From positions 22,506,116 through 22,570,115 of the forward strand of contig NC_092801.1 in assembly GCF_918797505.1 (NCBI RefSeq): a stretch of DNA of 64,000 bases, read 5' to 3'. The notes beneath the pieces are model-generated. The model was not told the DNA's origin. It saw only the letters and a program-made list of their open reading frames with translations, and made no database searches. The position numbers and the translations under genes were made by a program. Shown one piece after another: positions 35,076 through 47,717 of this stretch; positions within the stretch are counted from its first letter, which is position 1; each line of letters starts with the position of its first letter. This stretch comes from Bemisia tabaci. Its lineage: Eukaryota; Arthropoda; Insecta; Hemiptera; Aleyrodidae.

Positions 35076-35888
35076 TAGCTGATTGTGGCTGGAATTTTTA
35101 TGGACGAGAAAAGAAAAAGGAAGCAAAAAACCACCCTAGGGTCATTATCTTTGACAATTTTTGAGTCTGACCAGAAAGCGACATTCTCAACAACTCTGTG
35201 AAGAGTAAGTATCTGTTTTTAAACTTAGGCAACGAAGACAACGTTAGCACGTTACGATGCTGCATGTGCGAAATATCGGCATGTCGCGAAAAGGCAACCG
35301 GGCCTCGTGTTGCAATTCGCATTTGCACGGCGTTTCGCAACCCCTAACTGAAGGTAGCTCCCTTCTGCTTCCTAGACAAAAACCACCCTTCCAAGTCTTT
35401 CTTCAGCCCCGTGCATAATCATATGGTTATTGCTCGGCTCCACCTTGTCTGATCGCTCCCCAACGTTGCCAAATTAGTGTGAAAATACGGACTGAAATAA
35501 ATGAGAAAATATCGATATTCGCAGGACTGGGCAACCTCGCCTCCGATTGGTTGTCAGCCGGGCTGTCTCTCAAGGTTAAGTTGGGTTAGGTCACGACCCT
35601 GACCAGTGTCCGCCGACGCGAATTGATGCCCGTCTAGGGGTGGAATTCCGTCAAATTCCAGATGTAAATAGACCCTTTTGTTTTGAACTTCTCACGGGGT
35701 GTCGGCTGTTTGTTGCTCCTTCCTGGTTCGTGTCCTCTGTCTTTGTCTGGATCTTTTGTGTTGGAGTCTGGGAGAATTTTCACAGGACGGCATGGAGAGG
35801 GAACGATTTATGAAAAGCTTCGAAACTATGTTAAGCTAACTTATTATTGTTGATGTTTAAGTGTCGGTGACATGTGAAACAACCTTAA

Positions 35889-36255
35889 GGTGATTCGATG
35901 GACGGCATATTTTGTGCCAAAACGACGTGCGATGTATCGCATCGATTGGTTCCATTTTTTCAGCTTCTCCATCATTGATCTCGAATTTTTAGATCGTAAT
36001 TCTGTGGTCAGCAGACTAGAGAATTTAATTATCAACTAAGACCAACAAATTCAACGTAATAAAGGAGTGATTTTTTTAGAGGAAAATATCGCATTCAATA
36101 CTGATATCGAAACTGCACTCGAATTCGAGATTTTCTCTCTAAAAACACCACGTCTAAAATACGTTGAATTTGTTTGTCAAAATTGGTAATTGAATTCATT
36201 AGTCTCATGACAACAGAATTGCGATTGCAAAATTCAAGAAAAATGACGGGTGAAG
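35889..36255. mobile_element. H-family palindrome, copy H2, right end lost
   Basis: TTAA at 35885-35888, then GGTGATTCGATGGACGGCAT. The inner part matches H1 (AATACTGATATCGAAACTGC, CAAAATTGGTAATTGA.., CAACAGAATTGCGATTGCAA). The right arm stops near GAAAAATGACGGGTGAAG, so the outer about 90 bases and the second TTAA are missing. Confidence 0.85.
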
Positions 36256-37341
36256 AGAGCCTAAAATTCTCTGTAAGAGAATGTAATAATGATTTTTATT
36301 CGGTACTTTGATTTATTTTTAATTCAAGAGGTGCTCAAAACAGAACTCGTCAAGGCTGTAGTCGATATTCGAATAATTCGAGGAGCGCTGAGGAAGACAT
36401 CCAGACGATTACGCGTTTTACAACTCATTGACTGCGCGCGTAGTGAGTAGTAAAAGTGGTCACTCCATTGTAAGCGAGTGCGTAAGTGTCACTCGAGTCA
36501 GAGAACCTTAATACTCACACGAAACGAAATAATTACAATTCGGTCGACTATCGAATCGTTATCGCGATCGATAGATCCCTATCTTAACCATGTTATATAT
36601 CGATCAGTTCGATACAGTCGATTGGCAAGCCGACGGCCGCGCGGGGGTAGAAAAATGGATTACTTCCGGACTCGGTAGAAAGTCCCGCCGGTGAGCGGGC
36701 ATTTTTTTCTGGGATTACGAGAGAAAGGGTGAAATGTTTCGATTATCTTCCCATCGTTGCCATTTACTATTAAAAAGTCAACCTTTTTAGGTGGCGTATC
36801 TGGAGTATTCAGCTCGATGGGGCAGCCCTGGCGACTCGAGCTGACCCCGCCAGCTACGTCCTGTTGCCCCGTATTGTTCCTGTGGGTCACCCATCAACAT
36901 TCATCAGCGACACCCCCCCCCCCCCCCTCGGTGCTTGCTCAAGAATTACATCAATCATCGGTGAAGCCGATGGCTGAAGTCGCGTTTCCATCGAATTCGA
37001 AAAAAAAAATTATAATTAGAAGCAGTGCCTGACCTCCTTGTTACGGGGATTAGTCGCAAAAATACGGTCGTCACTTTTCTGATGTAAAGATGTAAGTCGT
37101 TTTTCTCGTGAGCCCTGGATGGTATGAAATTAAATGGACACCAGGGTTCATCAAACATTGAGTTTGGTCCTTATACGCCAGAAGAGTGAAGAAATGACGT
37201 ACTTGAATGAACCGCTGGTTGTCAGACCTCGTCCCGTAATTTTCTCTGTGTAAGGACTTTGATGTAGGTATGTTCAGAGCAAAAATCGATTTATCGATGG
37301 GCATTCGTACATTTTTATCAAATAATCTAATCATTTCGTTA
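36256..37341. other. No recognisable gene; poly-C run
   Basis: Unique intronic sequence with a 15-base poly-C at 36913-36927 and no recognisable coding region. Confidence 0.45.
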
Positions 37342-37522
37342 TCAGAGCCAAAATTCTGTTTCAACGATCGCAAACTTTGATTACCTCAACTGGAAACTTC
37401 GATATTCTGTGGCCGTATCGAGACTAGTTCTTTTACCGAAGACTTTAGTTTTCAGAGCAGAAGTACTGATTCTACGACTGAAAACTCTGGTTACCTCTGC
37501 CGGAAACTATGATGTTCTGTGC
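37342..37522. repeat. Diverged direct repeat, two 69-bp copies
   Basis: 37342-37410 and 37454-37522 align without gaps: CAGAGC(C/A)(A)AA..T.CTG.TTC.ACGA, then AAACT.TG.TTACCTC, then GGAAACT..GAT.TTCTGTG. Fragments of the same motif occur at 38505-38545 and 44225-44265. Confidence 0.65.
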
Positions 37523-37556
37523 GTAGTATGAACGTAAATATTAGGTTCCACAGGTA

Positions 37557-37692
37557 ATTTTGCAATTAGGAACTGCAGTTTCTGGCTCACTTTAGAATCA
37601 ACATATGCACAATTAGTTTCCCCATGAAGATAGGTGTTTTTATCTATGAGCCTGAGATTGTAGTTCCTTATTGCACAATACAGTCCAATTAT
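37557..37692. repeat. L-family foldback, copy
   Basis: TTTTGCAATTAGGAACTGCA, TTTCTGGCTCACTTTAGAAT ... GAGCCTGAGATTGTAGTTCC, TTATTGCACAATACAGTCCA. Degenerate inverted copy of the L pattern. Confidence 0.7.
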
Positions 37693-39697
37693 CCTGAACT
37701 GCGTTCAAGTCTTGAATTTTTTCATGCTCCAGAGTCTGTAAAATTTACTTTCTTATACAATCCTTCTTTTTTTTCTACTTCTATGCGACAGAGGAATAAC
37801 GGAAAGTGAATAGGTCATGACAAGTTCTATACCTGTATATGTATGAATCCGAAATGCATGAGAACGCGACGACTTTTAAATTTATAACCCACTTTATACA
37901 TGCATATACATGTACAATCACAAAAAGCCCAGGTAGGACCTCAAAGGCTCTAGAATGATCTTCGATTTTGAATTATTGGCAGAAACGTATAGAATAAATC
38001 AAATCAATAACTGCCTTACTATGACCCTCAGAAATATCCTATGTACACTGACTTAAAAGTGGAGCGAATGCTCAGTGGGCACAAATTAACCCCAATTCGA
38101 TCCATATCGCTCGGCTTTTTAGCATTTTTTCCAAGTCTCAGACGCGGGTCGGAAGAACAGAAAACCGCCCATAAAAAGAGGTAAAAACTCAATTGAAAGG
38201 GAAATTTGATTAAGGTCACATTTAAACTGTTTGGAATCAACAACAATAGTCGTCGCGAAGGGGTGAGCGGTGTCACGTTGGAAGAGAGAATGAGGAAGTC
38301 AAGAAGCGACCTTTGTTATCCGTAACACCTCTTTCTTCGGCTTTTTTCACTCGGTAGAAACGCAACGGTTTGAGCGCAAACCGCAGAGTAATTTTATGCA
38401 AGCCCGAATCAGACTCGGAATGGGGTAACAATCGGACGCATTAGTTCCGCGAGACAGATTTGACGGTGATGCCTGGTCTTGCGAAAAATATGGGTTTTTT
38501 CTGCCATCTTCGATTACCAGTACTGAAAACTTTGGTATTCAGTATACTACAATGTTATTCCCTTGTAGGAAATAGTAAATTTTTACTCTTTGTTTCATTA
38601 TTTCATCTATTCCCCCTCGAGAAAGGTCATTTGGAGAGATATGCCAGTGTTTGCGCAATACTCGCAGGTAAAACAAATACTTTTCAGCTCAGAATGAATA
38701 TGAATCGTGTAAAGAGCATAAATTGTGCGGTGAAATGTGCTGCTTAATTAGGCAATTTTAGATGTTTCTCTTTTCTGCGGCTGAGCTTTTCATGACAGGT
38801 GAGAATTTATTTGACCAGATTTTCCCTCCATTCTCCTATTTTAAATTGGAGTCTAGTCCTAGAACAGTTTTTGGTTTGCAGACAATTGAAAAGCCAAAAA
38901 CAGAAATAAATTAAAACAATCGTTTAGTGAACATTGACCTCAAATTTTAGAAGTAAAGAACTTTTACTCTCTTAATTAACTCCCCTGTCGTAATTTGATT
39001 GATAGCATCGCGTATTTTTGACAACGACATACCTACCTCTTGCTTTTCAAAGCAGGATCAGACACATAGTATGAAGAACTTAAAATTCTCAGTCACAAAC
39101 TAGAAAAAAAAAAGTGTTGACAGTGATTTATGACTAGAAATATTAATCAAACCTGGAGTTCTTTCTTCCTAATTTTTAGCACTATTGACAGAACTTGGTA
39201 GTTTTTTTATAGATCTACATCATGCGACGTTGAGTTAATGGTAAAGTTTTTTTGCGTATTGATTTTTCATGGCACAGACCAAGGGACCGATAAGGAAATT
39301 CGTCAAAAGAAAAAAAATAAACTCATTCGATGGAAATGGCAACCGCTGCGCCAGACACGAAAAACGTGGAAAGGTCATCCTAGGGCGCACCGTCTGAGAG
39401 GCCTGAAGAAGGAGCCCGCAAACCCACCTGGAATGAATAAAAAGAAAAGGAGGAGGCCAATTTAATGCATTGAAATCGACAGCTCGCCAATAAACGGACT
39501 CAATGGCTTTTCGATTCGTTAATCGGCCAGATAGGGGTTAATGCGGAGCCTTTAGACAGCACACCAGGATAACTTTCTTGCCTTTGCCTCTGCATAAAAA
39601 GGATCCGAAGGATCTCATCTCAAGCTGCGAGGGGTTTTATTCTCGTGGCACGCTCTGGAACAACGATTTACGTATGTAAAGGGCTCCGTCTGGTTAC
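37693..39697. other. No recognisable gene
   Basis: AT-rich unique intronic sequence. A 75-codon Lys/Arg-rich frame at 39238-39465 reflects A-rich composition and is not supported as a gene. Confidence 0.45.
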
Positions 39698-39705
39698 CCT
39701 GCAAT

Positions 39706-39869
39706 CAGTGGCATGGCGTGAATAATCGATTATCGATATCTCGCCATTTGAAGCTATGGTAAAGAATCGATTACTAGGGTGTTCGGTGCAAACACCCTGA
39801 TAATCGATCTTTTTTCATAGGTTTAAATGGCATAACAATCGATGTATCGCAATTCACGCCACGCCACTG
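39706..39869. mobile_element. A-family hAT-like foldback MITE, copy A9
   Basis: 164 bp, CAGTGGCATGGCGTGAATAA ... CAATTCACGCCACGCCACTG. Perfect 8-bp duplication CCTGCAAT at 39698-39705 and 39870-39877. Confidence 0.95.
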
Positions 39870-39877
39870 CCTGCAAT

Positions 39878-40436
39878 TCCGGAGTAACTCCTTCCTGGAT
39901 TCGTGTGAATAAATGAGAAAACTATTTAAATGTGAGCCTTGGGCTTGTGTAGGATCAAAGGTCACGAGGTTGGATCCGCACTTGAATCGGTCGATCACCA
40001 TTAGAAGGTCCTCCAACTTTAAGCGGTCACAGAAATGTCAAGTGTGCTATGTTTAGAGTCTAGATATTCAAGTTATTGAACGTATAAGGTTTGTTTTATA
40101 TTCTCGTTTTATTTTCATTAATATGAGCAACAAAATGGGGTAATATGCAAGATTTAGGGGTGATAATCAAAGTTAAAGCAATAGTTTCTTTCTCTCTTAG
40201 AATTTCAAAAGAAATATGATGACGCAACTAAATTGTGTTCAAAATCAGTTTTTAAAAATCACACCAGGCTTTCAAAGTAGTGGTAGTAGCGATGGCACGA
40301 TTCCAGGAATTACACTTGCATTTTTTAATTATAGTGACCTTTTTGAATGAATCAGTTAACTTTTTACTGCACGAATATATCTAAATAAATAAACGAGGTT
40401 TCTATCATAACTAGTCAAAAATTATCTTTCTTGATT
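39878..40436. other. No recognisable feature
   Basis: AT-rich unique intronic sequence. Confidence 0.45.
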
Positions 40437-40578
40437 CGTTTTTCACGGAATCGCGATGTTTTAAAATTAAGTTGCGATTTTTTACGATTTTTCGGCGATA
40501 TAATTGCAAGGATCATCAAAACCTGAGCAATTCTCCTTAATTTTGTTGCAATTTTATTTCCATAAAATCGAGTTCGGT
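40437..40578. repeat. Q-family AT-rich repeat, copy Q3, partial
   Basis: GAATCGCGATGTTTTAAAAT, TAAGTTGCGATTTTTTACGA, TTTTTCGGCGATATAATTGC. Matches the first half of Q1 and Q2, then stops. Confidence 0.7.
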
Positions 40579-42170
40579 CAGATTCAAATGCATCAGAATG
40601 TAAGCTCATAAAACCTCGGGTGCGAAGAGAAAAGTTACACCTACATGATTTTTTACAGAGAATATGATAGTAGAAATTGGAATTATTTACTACGTGGATG
40701 CATATTGTCAATATTTTTTTCCACCCCGCGGAGAAACTAACCCAAGTCCTCGATATGAGAGAATTACTGTGCACATCTTATATCTACCTGCCGAAAATGA
40801 TTTTCATCCTCTCAACGTAGTTTCTCGCTCCTTTTCATATTGGTGCCGTATAATATCTGCCAAATTAGTTCCAAAAGGTCGGAAACGATCTCAAAGATAA
40901 TTATTGATGCCGGAGGCAATGACTTAACATCCTGATTTCCTATCGATTCGATCCCTTAAAAATGCGTGCATAACTATAGAAAATAGCATTACTGTGCAGT
41001 TTATTACGCTTATTGTTTATTCGCATGGGTGTTACGGATTTTTGCCACCGGTGTTTTTAATTCACTTCAAACGATCGAGCCGGCAAACAGTTTTTCTGTT
41101 CAATCATCGTACATTATATCTGCGTACTTTGAGGTATTAATCAGTTTCATTTTCATTATGTATCCGTGGCAACATAACATTTTCATACCGATGCAAAGCT
41201 TGCAATAAACGTACACTAATTTTCCAAAGTTTCTCACTATGAACGGACAACTTACCGTTTTTATTTTTTAATCAATGCAATTAATATTATTTATTTATTG
41301 AACAAAATTCCAAAAGATTAATATAATATGATCAAGAGTAAAATTGTGACATGACGTCATTCCCAATGTGTTGTCGCTGTAAAAACAAAATTGCTCATTA
41401 AGAAAGGTCATAAAAGTTTATTTAAAGCTAATTTTCCTTATGAATGAAGATTATTGCGTTAACAAGAACGAATATGAATGATATATTTATTTACATTATA
41501 CATTTTCAAGAATTTGTTTGATCATGGTGTTTCAATTACTTGACTGCCCGGTAGATAATCAATATAAAATCTAAGCCGTTTTTTAAGTGCGCATAATTTA
41601 AGGGAGATCCGTCAAAATGTCAAGAGAGCGAAAACTTGAACTTGCCAGGCTGCGGTGGTGGCCCATTCTTTCCCGCCGAAATCAGAGCAGTTCAATTAAA
41701 GGGATGATTGCCGCCGTGGCGAAATATTCAAATCGGAGGTCGCAGACGAAAATTATTCAAAGGACAATTAGCGCGGGGGAATGAAGGCGGGTGCGAAAAA
41801 CAAGTAGCGGCGAGTTCGCATCGAAATGCGAGGGAGTCGCGACGGAGACTTGTACGACCGGTTAGGAAAAAAGCCGAGCCCAAAAAGCGGCCGAACGGCA
41901 TGAACAAATGACGAACAAATGCTGCTCTATGCAGCAGCGTGGCGCCAGCTTTAAGGCCAGGCCAAACTTTTACAAAAGCTCGAAAAAGTCGGCACTTCTG
42001 CTTCGAACAATCTCAGCGAAATGTTCCTACGCTAAGATGCCGTAACCGGTTTAGGTGTTCTTTTTTGTAAAGGCACACATTTCATGGTGGGGTTCTTGCA
42101 AGAGCGAAAGATTTTTGTTTTTCAATCATGGCGTCGAATTTTTTTCGCTAGGGCCACTTCCTTGCGTCTA
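40579..42170. other. No recognisable gene
   Basis: AT-rich unique intronic sequence; open frames up to 119 codons are without recognisable motifs. Confidence 0.45.
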
Positions 42171-42178
42171 AAATCTAC

Positions 42179-42461
42179 CAGTGCTCTCATTTTATTTTAT
42201 CAAAGGATTCCGAAATAATTCCGATTTGCCAAAGTTCCGAGGAAAATTCCGGGGAAAATTCCGAAATACGCCCGGATTTAGTTCCGAAAATCGTCAAATT
42301 CGATCAAAAAGTCCCTGAATTCAATCAATAAATGGTCAAACTGGCGAAACACCGCAAATTTCGAGGAAATTCTGAAGATAGCTGAAAATTCCGGGGACTC
42401 CTCCGAAGATTCTGGGAAAAGTTCCGGATTTTGGAATTAATTCCGGGATATAGCAGCACTG
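42179..42461. mobile_element. N-family hAT-like element, copy N1
   Basis: 283 bp, begins CAGTGCTCTCATTTTATTTT and ends GATATAGCAGCACTG. Perfect 8-bp duplication AAATCTAC at 42171-42178 and 42462-42469. The interior is made of repeated (A)ATTCCG(G) words and is not a foldback. Confidence 0.9.
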
Positions 42462-42519
42462 AAATCTACTCCTAAGCTAGGGAAGGAAACACGAGTTAAG
42501 GCTGTAATATTACTAAAAT

Positions 42520-42602
42520 TCATCTCAATTTTCACGTGAGCCCTATTCTGTAAATAAATCCATGTTTTCTGGGGCTCATGCGAAAATCGAGATACGTCCT
42601 TA
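42520..42602. repeat. R-family foldback, copy R3
   Basis: ATCTCAATTTTCACGTGAGC, CC pairs with GGGGCTCATGCGAAAATCGA, GAT; loop contains CCATGTTTTCTGG. Confidence 0.75.
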
Positions 42603-42922
42603 CTCCAGAGAAGCGATGAAATATGAATGACACGCAGCGTCCAGTAATGATAACGCACGCGAAAGAAAAAAAAAACCCGAAGGAGGGAAAAAAATATGAA
42701 TTAAAAAAAATATTACTATGAGGAGAGGCTAAGTCACTGAATGGATACTACGGACGTGAATTGATTTGTCTCGAAGGGTCGGGAGGGCCGAAAAAAATAT
42801 TTAGGTATTCAGTCGAAAATCAGAAAAAAAGATCCCGCGCTCAAAAAGCGATTCATTCGGCGTCTGGAAAAAGCGGATAACGGCCGCGCTGTCCAAACTT
42901 TATCATTCCCGACGACAGGCGG

Positions 42923-43159
42923 CGCACAGTGGATCGAGTCAATAGGAGAGTTAGGACAAAATTCGGAAACTTTAAACGCTTATAACTCCGTTTATACCAA
43001 ACTTTGAGGTTCTAAAAGTGGTTCCATTGGTTTCCTCGTGAAATTTTCTCCTCAAAGCACCCCTTGAAATTTAAAATGAGACGAAATAAACATCAAAATT
43101 TTCAGTTTTAGTCAAAAATGTCATGTCCGACATCTCCAATTGACTCGATCCACTGTGCG
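42923..43159. repeat. D-family element, intact copy D3
   Basis: 237 bp and uninterrupted: CGCACAGTGGATCGAGTCAA ... TTGACTCGATCCACTGTGCG, about 20-bp terminal inverted repeats. The interior has CTTATAACTCCGTTTATACC, GAAATTTTCTCCTCAAAGCA and CATCAAAATTTTCAGTTTTA. The target duplication could not be assigned with certainty. Confidence 0.85.
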
Positions 43160-43796
43160 GCGTTGACAATACCTAACGGGGCTCGTCTGTCTCTCATTGT
43201 CCCTATCACTCTTCTTCTTCTTTTCCCTTTGCCGCGCAAGTTCTATTTTCGGGTCGGGCCGGGGATTTTTTTGGCGGGAGAGATGCGGAGAGGAAGTAAG
43301 AAAAATCGTCCGATTTTCTACACGCTGTCGGCGGGTCATTAATTATTGCGTCACGATTGTTGCGGCGACGTCATAGCGATCAAGGGTTCGGATCTCGCCG
43401 ATGATGCGTCGGAATCTAGGCTTGTGTGTGTGGATCTAAAGGGCTGAAGAATTGGGTGGCATTCGTCAGTCATTGTCAGCACCTTGATCCACGATTTTTC
43501 ACTCCGGGCTGAGCTACTATGATAGCGACGGATCAAGAGTAAAGGAGTTATTTTCATTCATCGGTATGAATTTATTCATTCCATGAATGAATCGTCTGTG
43601 GCAGCCGCTACTATGAACCGGTTCAATGCCGTTAAAGAAGTCTTGGGTTCGTATCGATCAATCGATCACGGAAAAAAAAAAGTGTTTGGTGTTACCCCCT
43701 AAAATTGTGATACTAACCCAATTTGTTGGATGATATGGGCAGTTCCAATAATAATTGTGGTAGTACCGCCAGTCAAGTTATTTGGTAAAAGATACA
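43160..43796. other. No recognisable gene
   Basis: Unique intronic sequence. Confidence 0.45.
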
Positions 43797-44212
43797 GCGG
43801 AATAATTGGACCACATTTTGCAATTTGGAACTATTAATTCTAGCCCGGTTTAAAAACAATATATGTGCCATTAGTTTCCCTTTGCACATAAGTGTTTTTT
43901 CCAGAAGCGCCAGAATTTATAGTTCCAAATTGCAAAATGCAGTCCCGATTGTTGAAATTGATAGACAATGCGATAGGCAAAGCAGACGACACAAGGGGTA
44001 TGGAGGGATCCTATTAGTGGTAGGGGGTGGTTGCAATGGACAAAGGAGCTAGGTAATAGACTAAGTATCGGTAACCCACGAGAGACCCTATATTTAGTCC
44101 ATCATTTTCTCCCTTAGTCTATTGGCCCCACCGATTCCAACCAATAGGGTCGCTCCATACTCTCTATGTCTTCTTCATCGATCGCTTTGTCTATCGATTT
44201 CAACAATTGGCT
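43797..44212. repeat. L/M composite element, copy 1
   Basis: L part (43810-43956): CATTTTGCAATTTGGAACTA ... TAGTTCCAAATTGCAAAATG, an inverted repeat. M part follows with GATTGTTGAAATTGATAGAC, AAGG.GTATG.AGGGATCCTA, GGTTGCAATGGACA.AGGA and CCCACGAGAGACCC, and ends TTGTCTATCGATTTCAACAA, the inverse of its start. The same order recurs at 50751-51152. Confidence 0.85.
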
Positions 44213-44215
44213 AGC

Positions 44216-45335
44216 TGGTCTCGATAGAGCTGACCGAAACTTTGGTTACCTGAACCGACAGTAGGTCTCTATAACCAAAAATCTAGGTATCCCGCGTATG
44301 TCAACGGACATTTTCCCTGCACACAGAATGATTCAACCAAGTAACTCATCGCGCCACCGAAATACGAACAAAAATAATAAAAATAAGCACTTCCTCCAGG
44401 GGTATAATGAGGCCACGTTTTTAGTGGCCAAGAACAATCAGAGATGCAGATCGAAGGTAATTATCCACTGTCACGCTGGGGTCGCATAAGGAACACCGGA
44501 ACGACTTCAAGCCGCAAAGACACTCGATCCTGTCATTAAAGACAAAGAACAAGAAAGAAAGAAAATAATTACTGCCACCCCCGAACCCGTGTCCCGACTT
44601 ATTATTTTAAGGACACAAGTCGTAATCAAGATTCGGCCGCGTCCGTTGCTTGGGGGTTGGTACTAAAACCGCGCAACTGCAACGGAATCCACGAGAAGAT
44701 ACGCGCTTCTGCGTAGGAACAGTGGGGGTAGGTGGTTGCTCGCGGCGAGGAAGTGGTTTCACGCCGGAAGGAAACGCGAGTCCCGGTGTTGCCGTTTACG
44801 GGAATTATAAGGGGATTTTATTGGTTAACTGTCGTGAAGCTGGCAACATGACCGGGCGAGAGGATATTTTCATTAAAGAATAATCAAGGACCGATATGAT
44901 GGGACGTCTCCAAGGTTCATTCACTATTTCCGACTTCTTGTACTCTGTTGCCCCGTTGTATAGTGACTGGGTATAGCTACACTTATAATATATTGTAATT
45001 TAAAGTGGTAAATGGCAATGGTGTGCGAAAAGGATTAGTAAAACCACGAGGAACTTCCTCCCTACTCTGACTAACTGTCTCGAAATCCTGTACGTTCCTG
45101 TGAGTAAGGATTTTCTCATTTTTTAAAGATCAATTGACGATAAGTGAAGAAAAGTAGGGTTCTTTTGCTCTGTTCATACTGACCGATGTAATCTAACCTG
45201 TTAGTATTTTCTAGACTTCGGCCACACAAAAAAGTAAATGTCTTGAGAGAACTACTCCAGCTATTTGATTGATGTAGGCGAATGAGGCATTTACTCTTGG
45301 AAAGTCCAAGTTTTCTTCTAAGCAGCTGACTTCAT
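44216..45335. other. No recognisable gene
   Basis: Unique intronic sequence. Confidence 0.45.
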
Positions 45336-45604
45336 TTTGCAATTAGGAACGACAATTTCTGGCTCGGTTTAGAAACAACGTATGTGCCATTACTTTACCT
45401 ATGCAGATATAAGTCTTTTTATGGACGAGCCAGAATTTGTAGATCCTAGTAGCAAAATTCAGTCCAATTGTAGGGTCTCTTGTCTGTTGCCAGCAGTTAC
45501 TCTATTACTTACCCTGCTTTGTCCATTGCTTCCACCGGTAGGGTCGCTATATTTTCCCTCTGTCCTCTCTGTCTATAGCTTTGTCTATCAATTTCAATAA
45601 TCTG
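45336..45604. repeat. L/M composite element, partial copy
   Basis: ATTTTGCAATTAGGAACGAC ... GAGCCAGAATTTGTAGATCC is the L part. A shortened M part ends AGGGTCGCTATATTTTCCCT, CTTTGTCTATCAATTTCAAT. Confidence 0.75.
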
Positions 45605-46020
45605 CCTGCCTGCAGGGCACTATATCTGCCGTCCACAGCAAAATCGCAGTAACTCCATTCAAAAAGTTGTATTTTTTTCCAGCGCGTACTGTTCTATTTC
45701 AAGAAAATTCAATACCCATAGGGCTTCATTTTTTCATTTTTAGTTCCGAATGGTATGGCGGAAAAGTACCGAAAAAATTAAGTATGAAGATTTTTTAAGT
45801 TTTTTGCCAAGCTTCGACCGGCTCAGCGAAAGTATCGGCCGTACAGCCCGAGCAATCGAAGTACGCTCCAGCACCGTAACTTTTTCTCAGGCAGAAGACG
45901 CACTTAGCTATACTCGTTGTTTTATAGGTCATTCACACACTTACTTTTTTGCCGGCAATTCGAAAATAAGTACAAATAATGAAATGTTATGACACACTGA
46001 TACTTGCAGAACATTAAAAC
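45605..46020. other. No recognisable gene
   Basis: Unique intronic sequence. Confidence 0.45.
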
Positions 46021-46024
46021 TTAA

Positions 46025-46262
46025 GGTGATTCGAAGGAAGCCATACTTTGTGTCAGAGCGACGAGCGATATATCGCATCAATTCGTTCCATAATTTCAGC
46101 AACTCGTCATTTTTTTCCGAAATTTGAAATCGCACTTCTCTTGTCATGAGACTAAAGAAGTCATGTATCAAATTTGACAAAGAAATTCAACGTATTAAAG
46201 ATGAAGTTTTTTTCAGAGGAAAAATATCGCGCATTCGAAAGCACTTTTGATATCAGTATCGA
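46025..46262. mobile_element. H-family palindrome, copy H3, left half only
   Basis: TTAA at 46021-46024, then GGTGATTCGAAGGAAGCCAT and GCGATATATCGCATCAATTC as in H1. It continues to the palindrome centre (GATATCAGTATCGA) and then breaks off. Confidence 0.8.
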
Positions 46263-47717
46263 GTTCTTTGGGTGGACTCATTCCTAGAATTTCTTCACTT
46301 AAAAATGACCTAACGTGGCTCAAGATAAAGCATGATATGATAAAATAAAAAATACTAATTTAAAAAATCACAATAAAGCATAAGATTTTCTAAAAGTACA
46401 TAAACAAAAGAAACCGGCAGACTTTTGGTGCCCTTGCAATAAATTAACGCCGCGCTACAGAAAAAATTACGCGAGTGCATAATTTTTCTCCCCGCCGTCG
46501 TATGTATGTATTCTAGTTTTAGTTCCAAGAGAAAACTTGCAGCAACCTGAAGTGGGCTCAGGATAATTCTGTTTAAATCCGTTCAAATGTGAGGGAGTAA
46601 CATTTTAGTGAGAGCGAAAGAAAGTTTAAAAAAACGGAGTAGCGCATGTTAAGGTAACGGAGGGTGCCTTGCTGCCTTGCCGTGCCACGAGAAGCGCGAA
46701 GCGCTGAAATAAGTAGGCAGCTTATCCGCAAGCCTAGGACGCACAATGTGTAAGCGGATGTATCGCAACGAACTCGGAAGGTGGTGAATCTGTGGAAAGT
46801 GAGAGTGACGAAATGAAACCAGGAAGAGGGTGAACCGTCGAGGTGACCGCGGAGGAGAAGGGTTCTACAGGTGAGAGGACAGCGGGAGGGAGGAGGAAAG
46901 TTCTAAGAAGTGGACGCCGAGGAAGGGTTGAAAACACAGCCCCGTGCAATTAGCCGACCGGCAGCCGGGCCCGGGGAGCTGGCGTCCGACGCGTCTGCTA
47001 ATTGAGGCCGCTAATTTTGATGCTGGACTCAGCATCAAAACTGATGCAGCATCAGAAAAGGAGCCGGGAGTCGGCTTCACCAGGTGAAGCCGCCTCAACG
47101 GCATATGCGCTCCCCCGGCGCACTGATCGAAGCGGCATGAAAGTCCGCGCCGGGCCTCCGCCTCGCGCGCCGATGCGGCTCCGTTTATGATGCTCCCTCA
47201 AACCTCAGCTCTAAATCCCTGCTTGACAGGGTCTTAAAACAATCGGCGAGAGCTCTGGGCGCGAGGCTGTTTAACAAGTGATTTAGCACCCTTTCGGCCC
47301 TTACGGTGGATTAGCCCTCGACTCATCCCTAATCCCTGTCGCCAGCCGGAAACGAAGATGATGTGAGAATCCAGGGTGTCCCGAATCATCGATCGCCTCC
47401 AGGGGCTCGCCCTGTAACCTACACCCCTGGAGGCCTTTGTTTTCCGAAACTCGGTCAGTTAATTATACCTTATGCTAATCAGCCTCGTCTCCGGTTCCTT
47501 AACCCCGGTAATTAATTCCGACGGTAATTCGTCTCAACCGGGATGATTCAGCCCAACCGGTTTTCGCGCAGGGGCCTTTGTTTTTCCGCCGCTGGCTTTT
47601 GTGGAAAGTGTCTATTCCCGCGGAGTTGCCACTTTTGAGCAGTACTCGATGTCTTGTTTTGAAAACTGCTAAGGTCGGATTTTTGTTGTTCTTTTTGTTT
47701 TTTATTTTATTGTTTTC
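46263..47717. other. Unique sequence with a GC- and CpG-rich patch
   Basis: About 46640-47600 is clearly GC-richer than the rest of the intron and CpG-containing. It has short repeats such as CTGATGCAGCATCAG near 47040. Open frames on both strands have no recognisable domain. Function is not evident. Confidence 0.45.
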
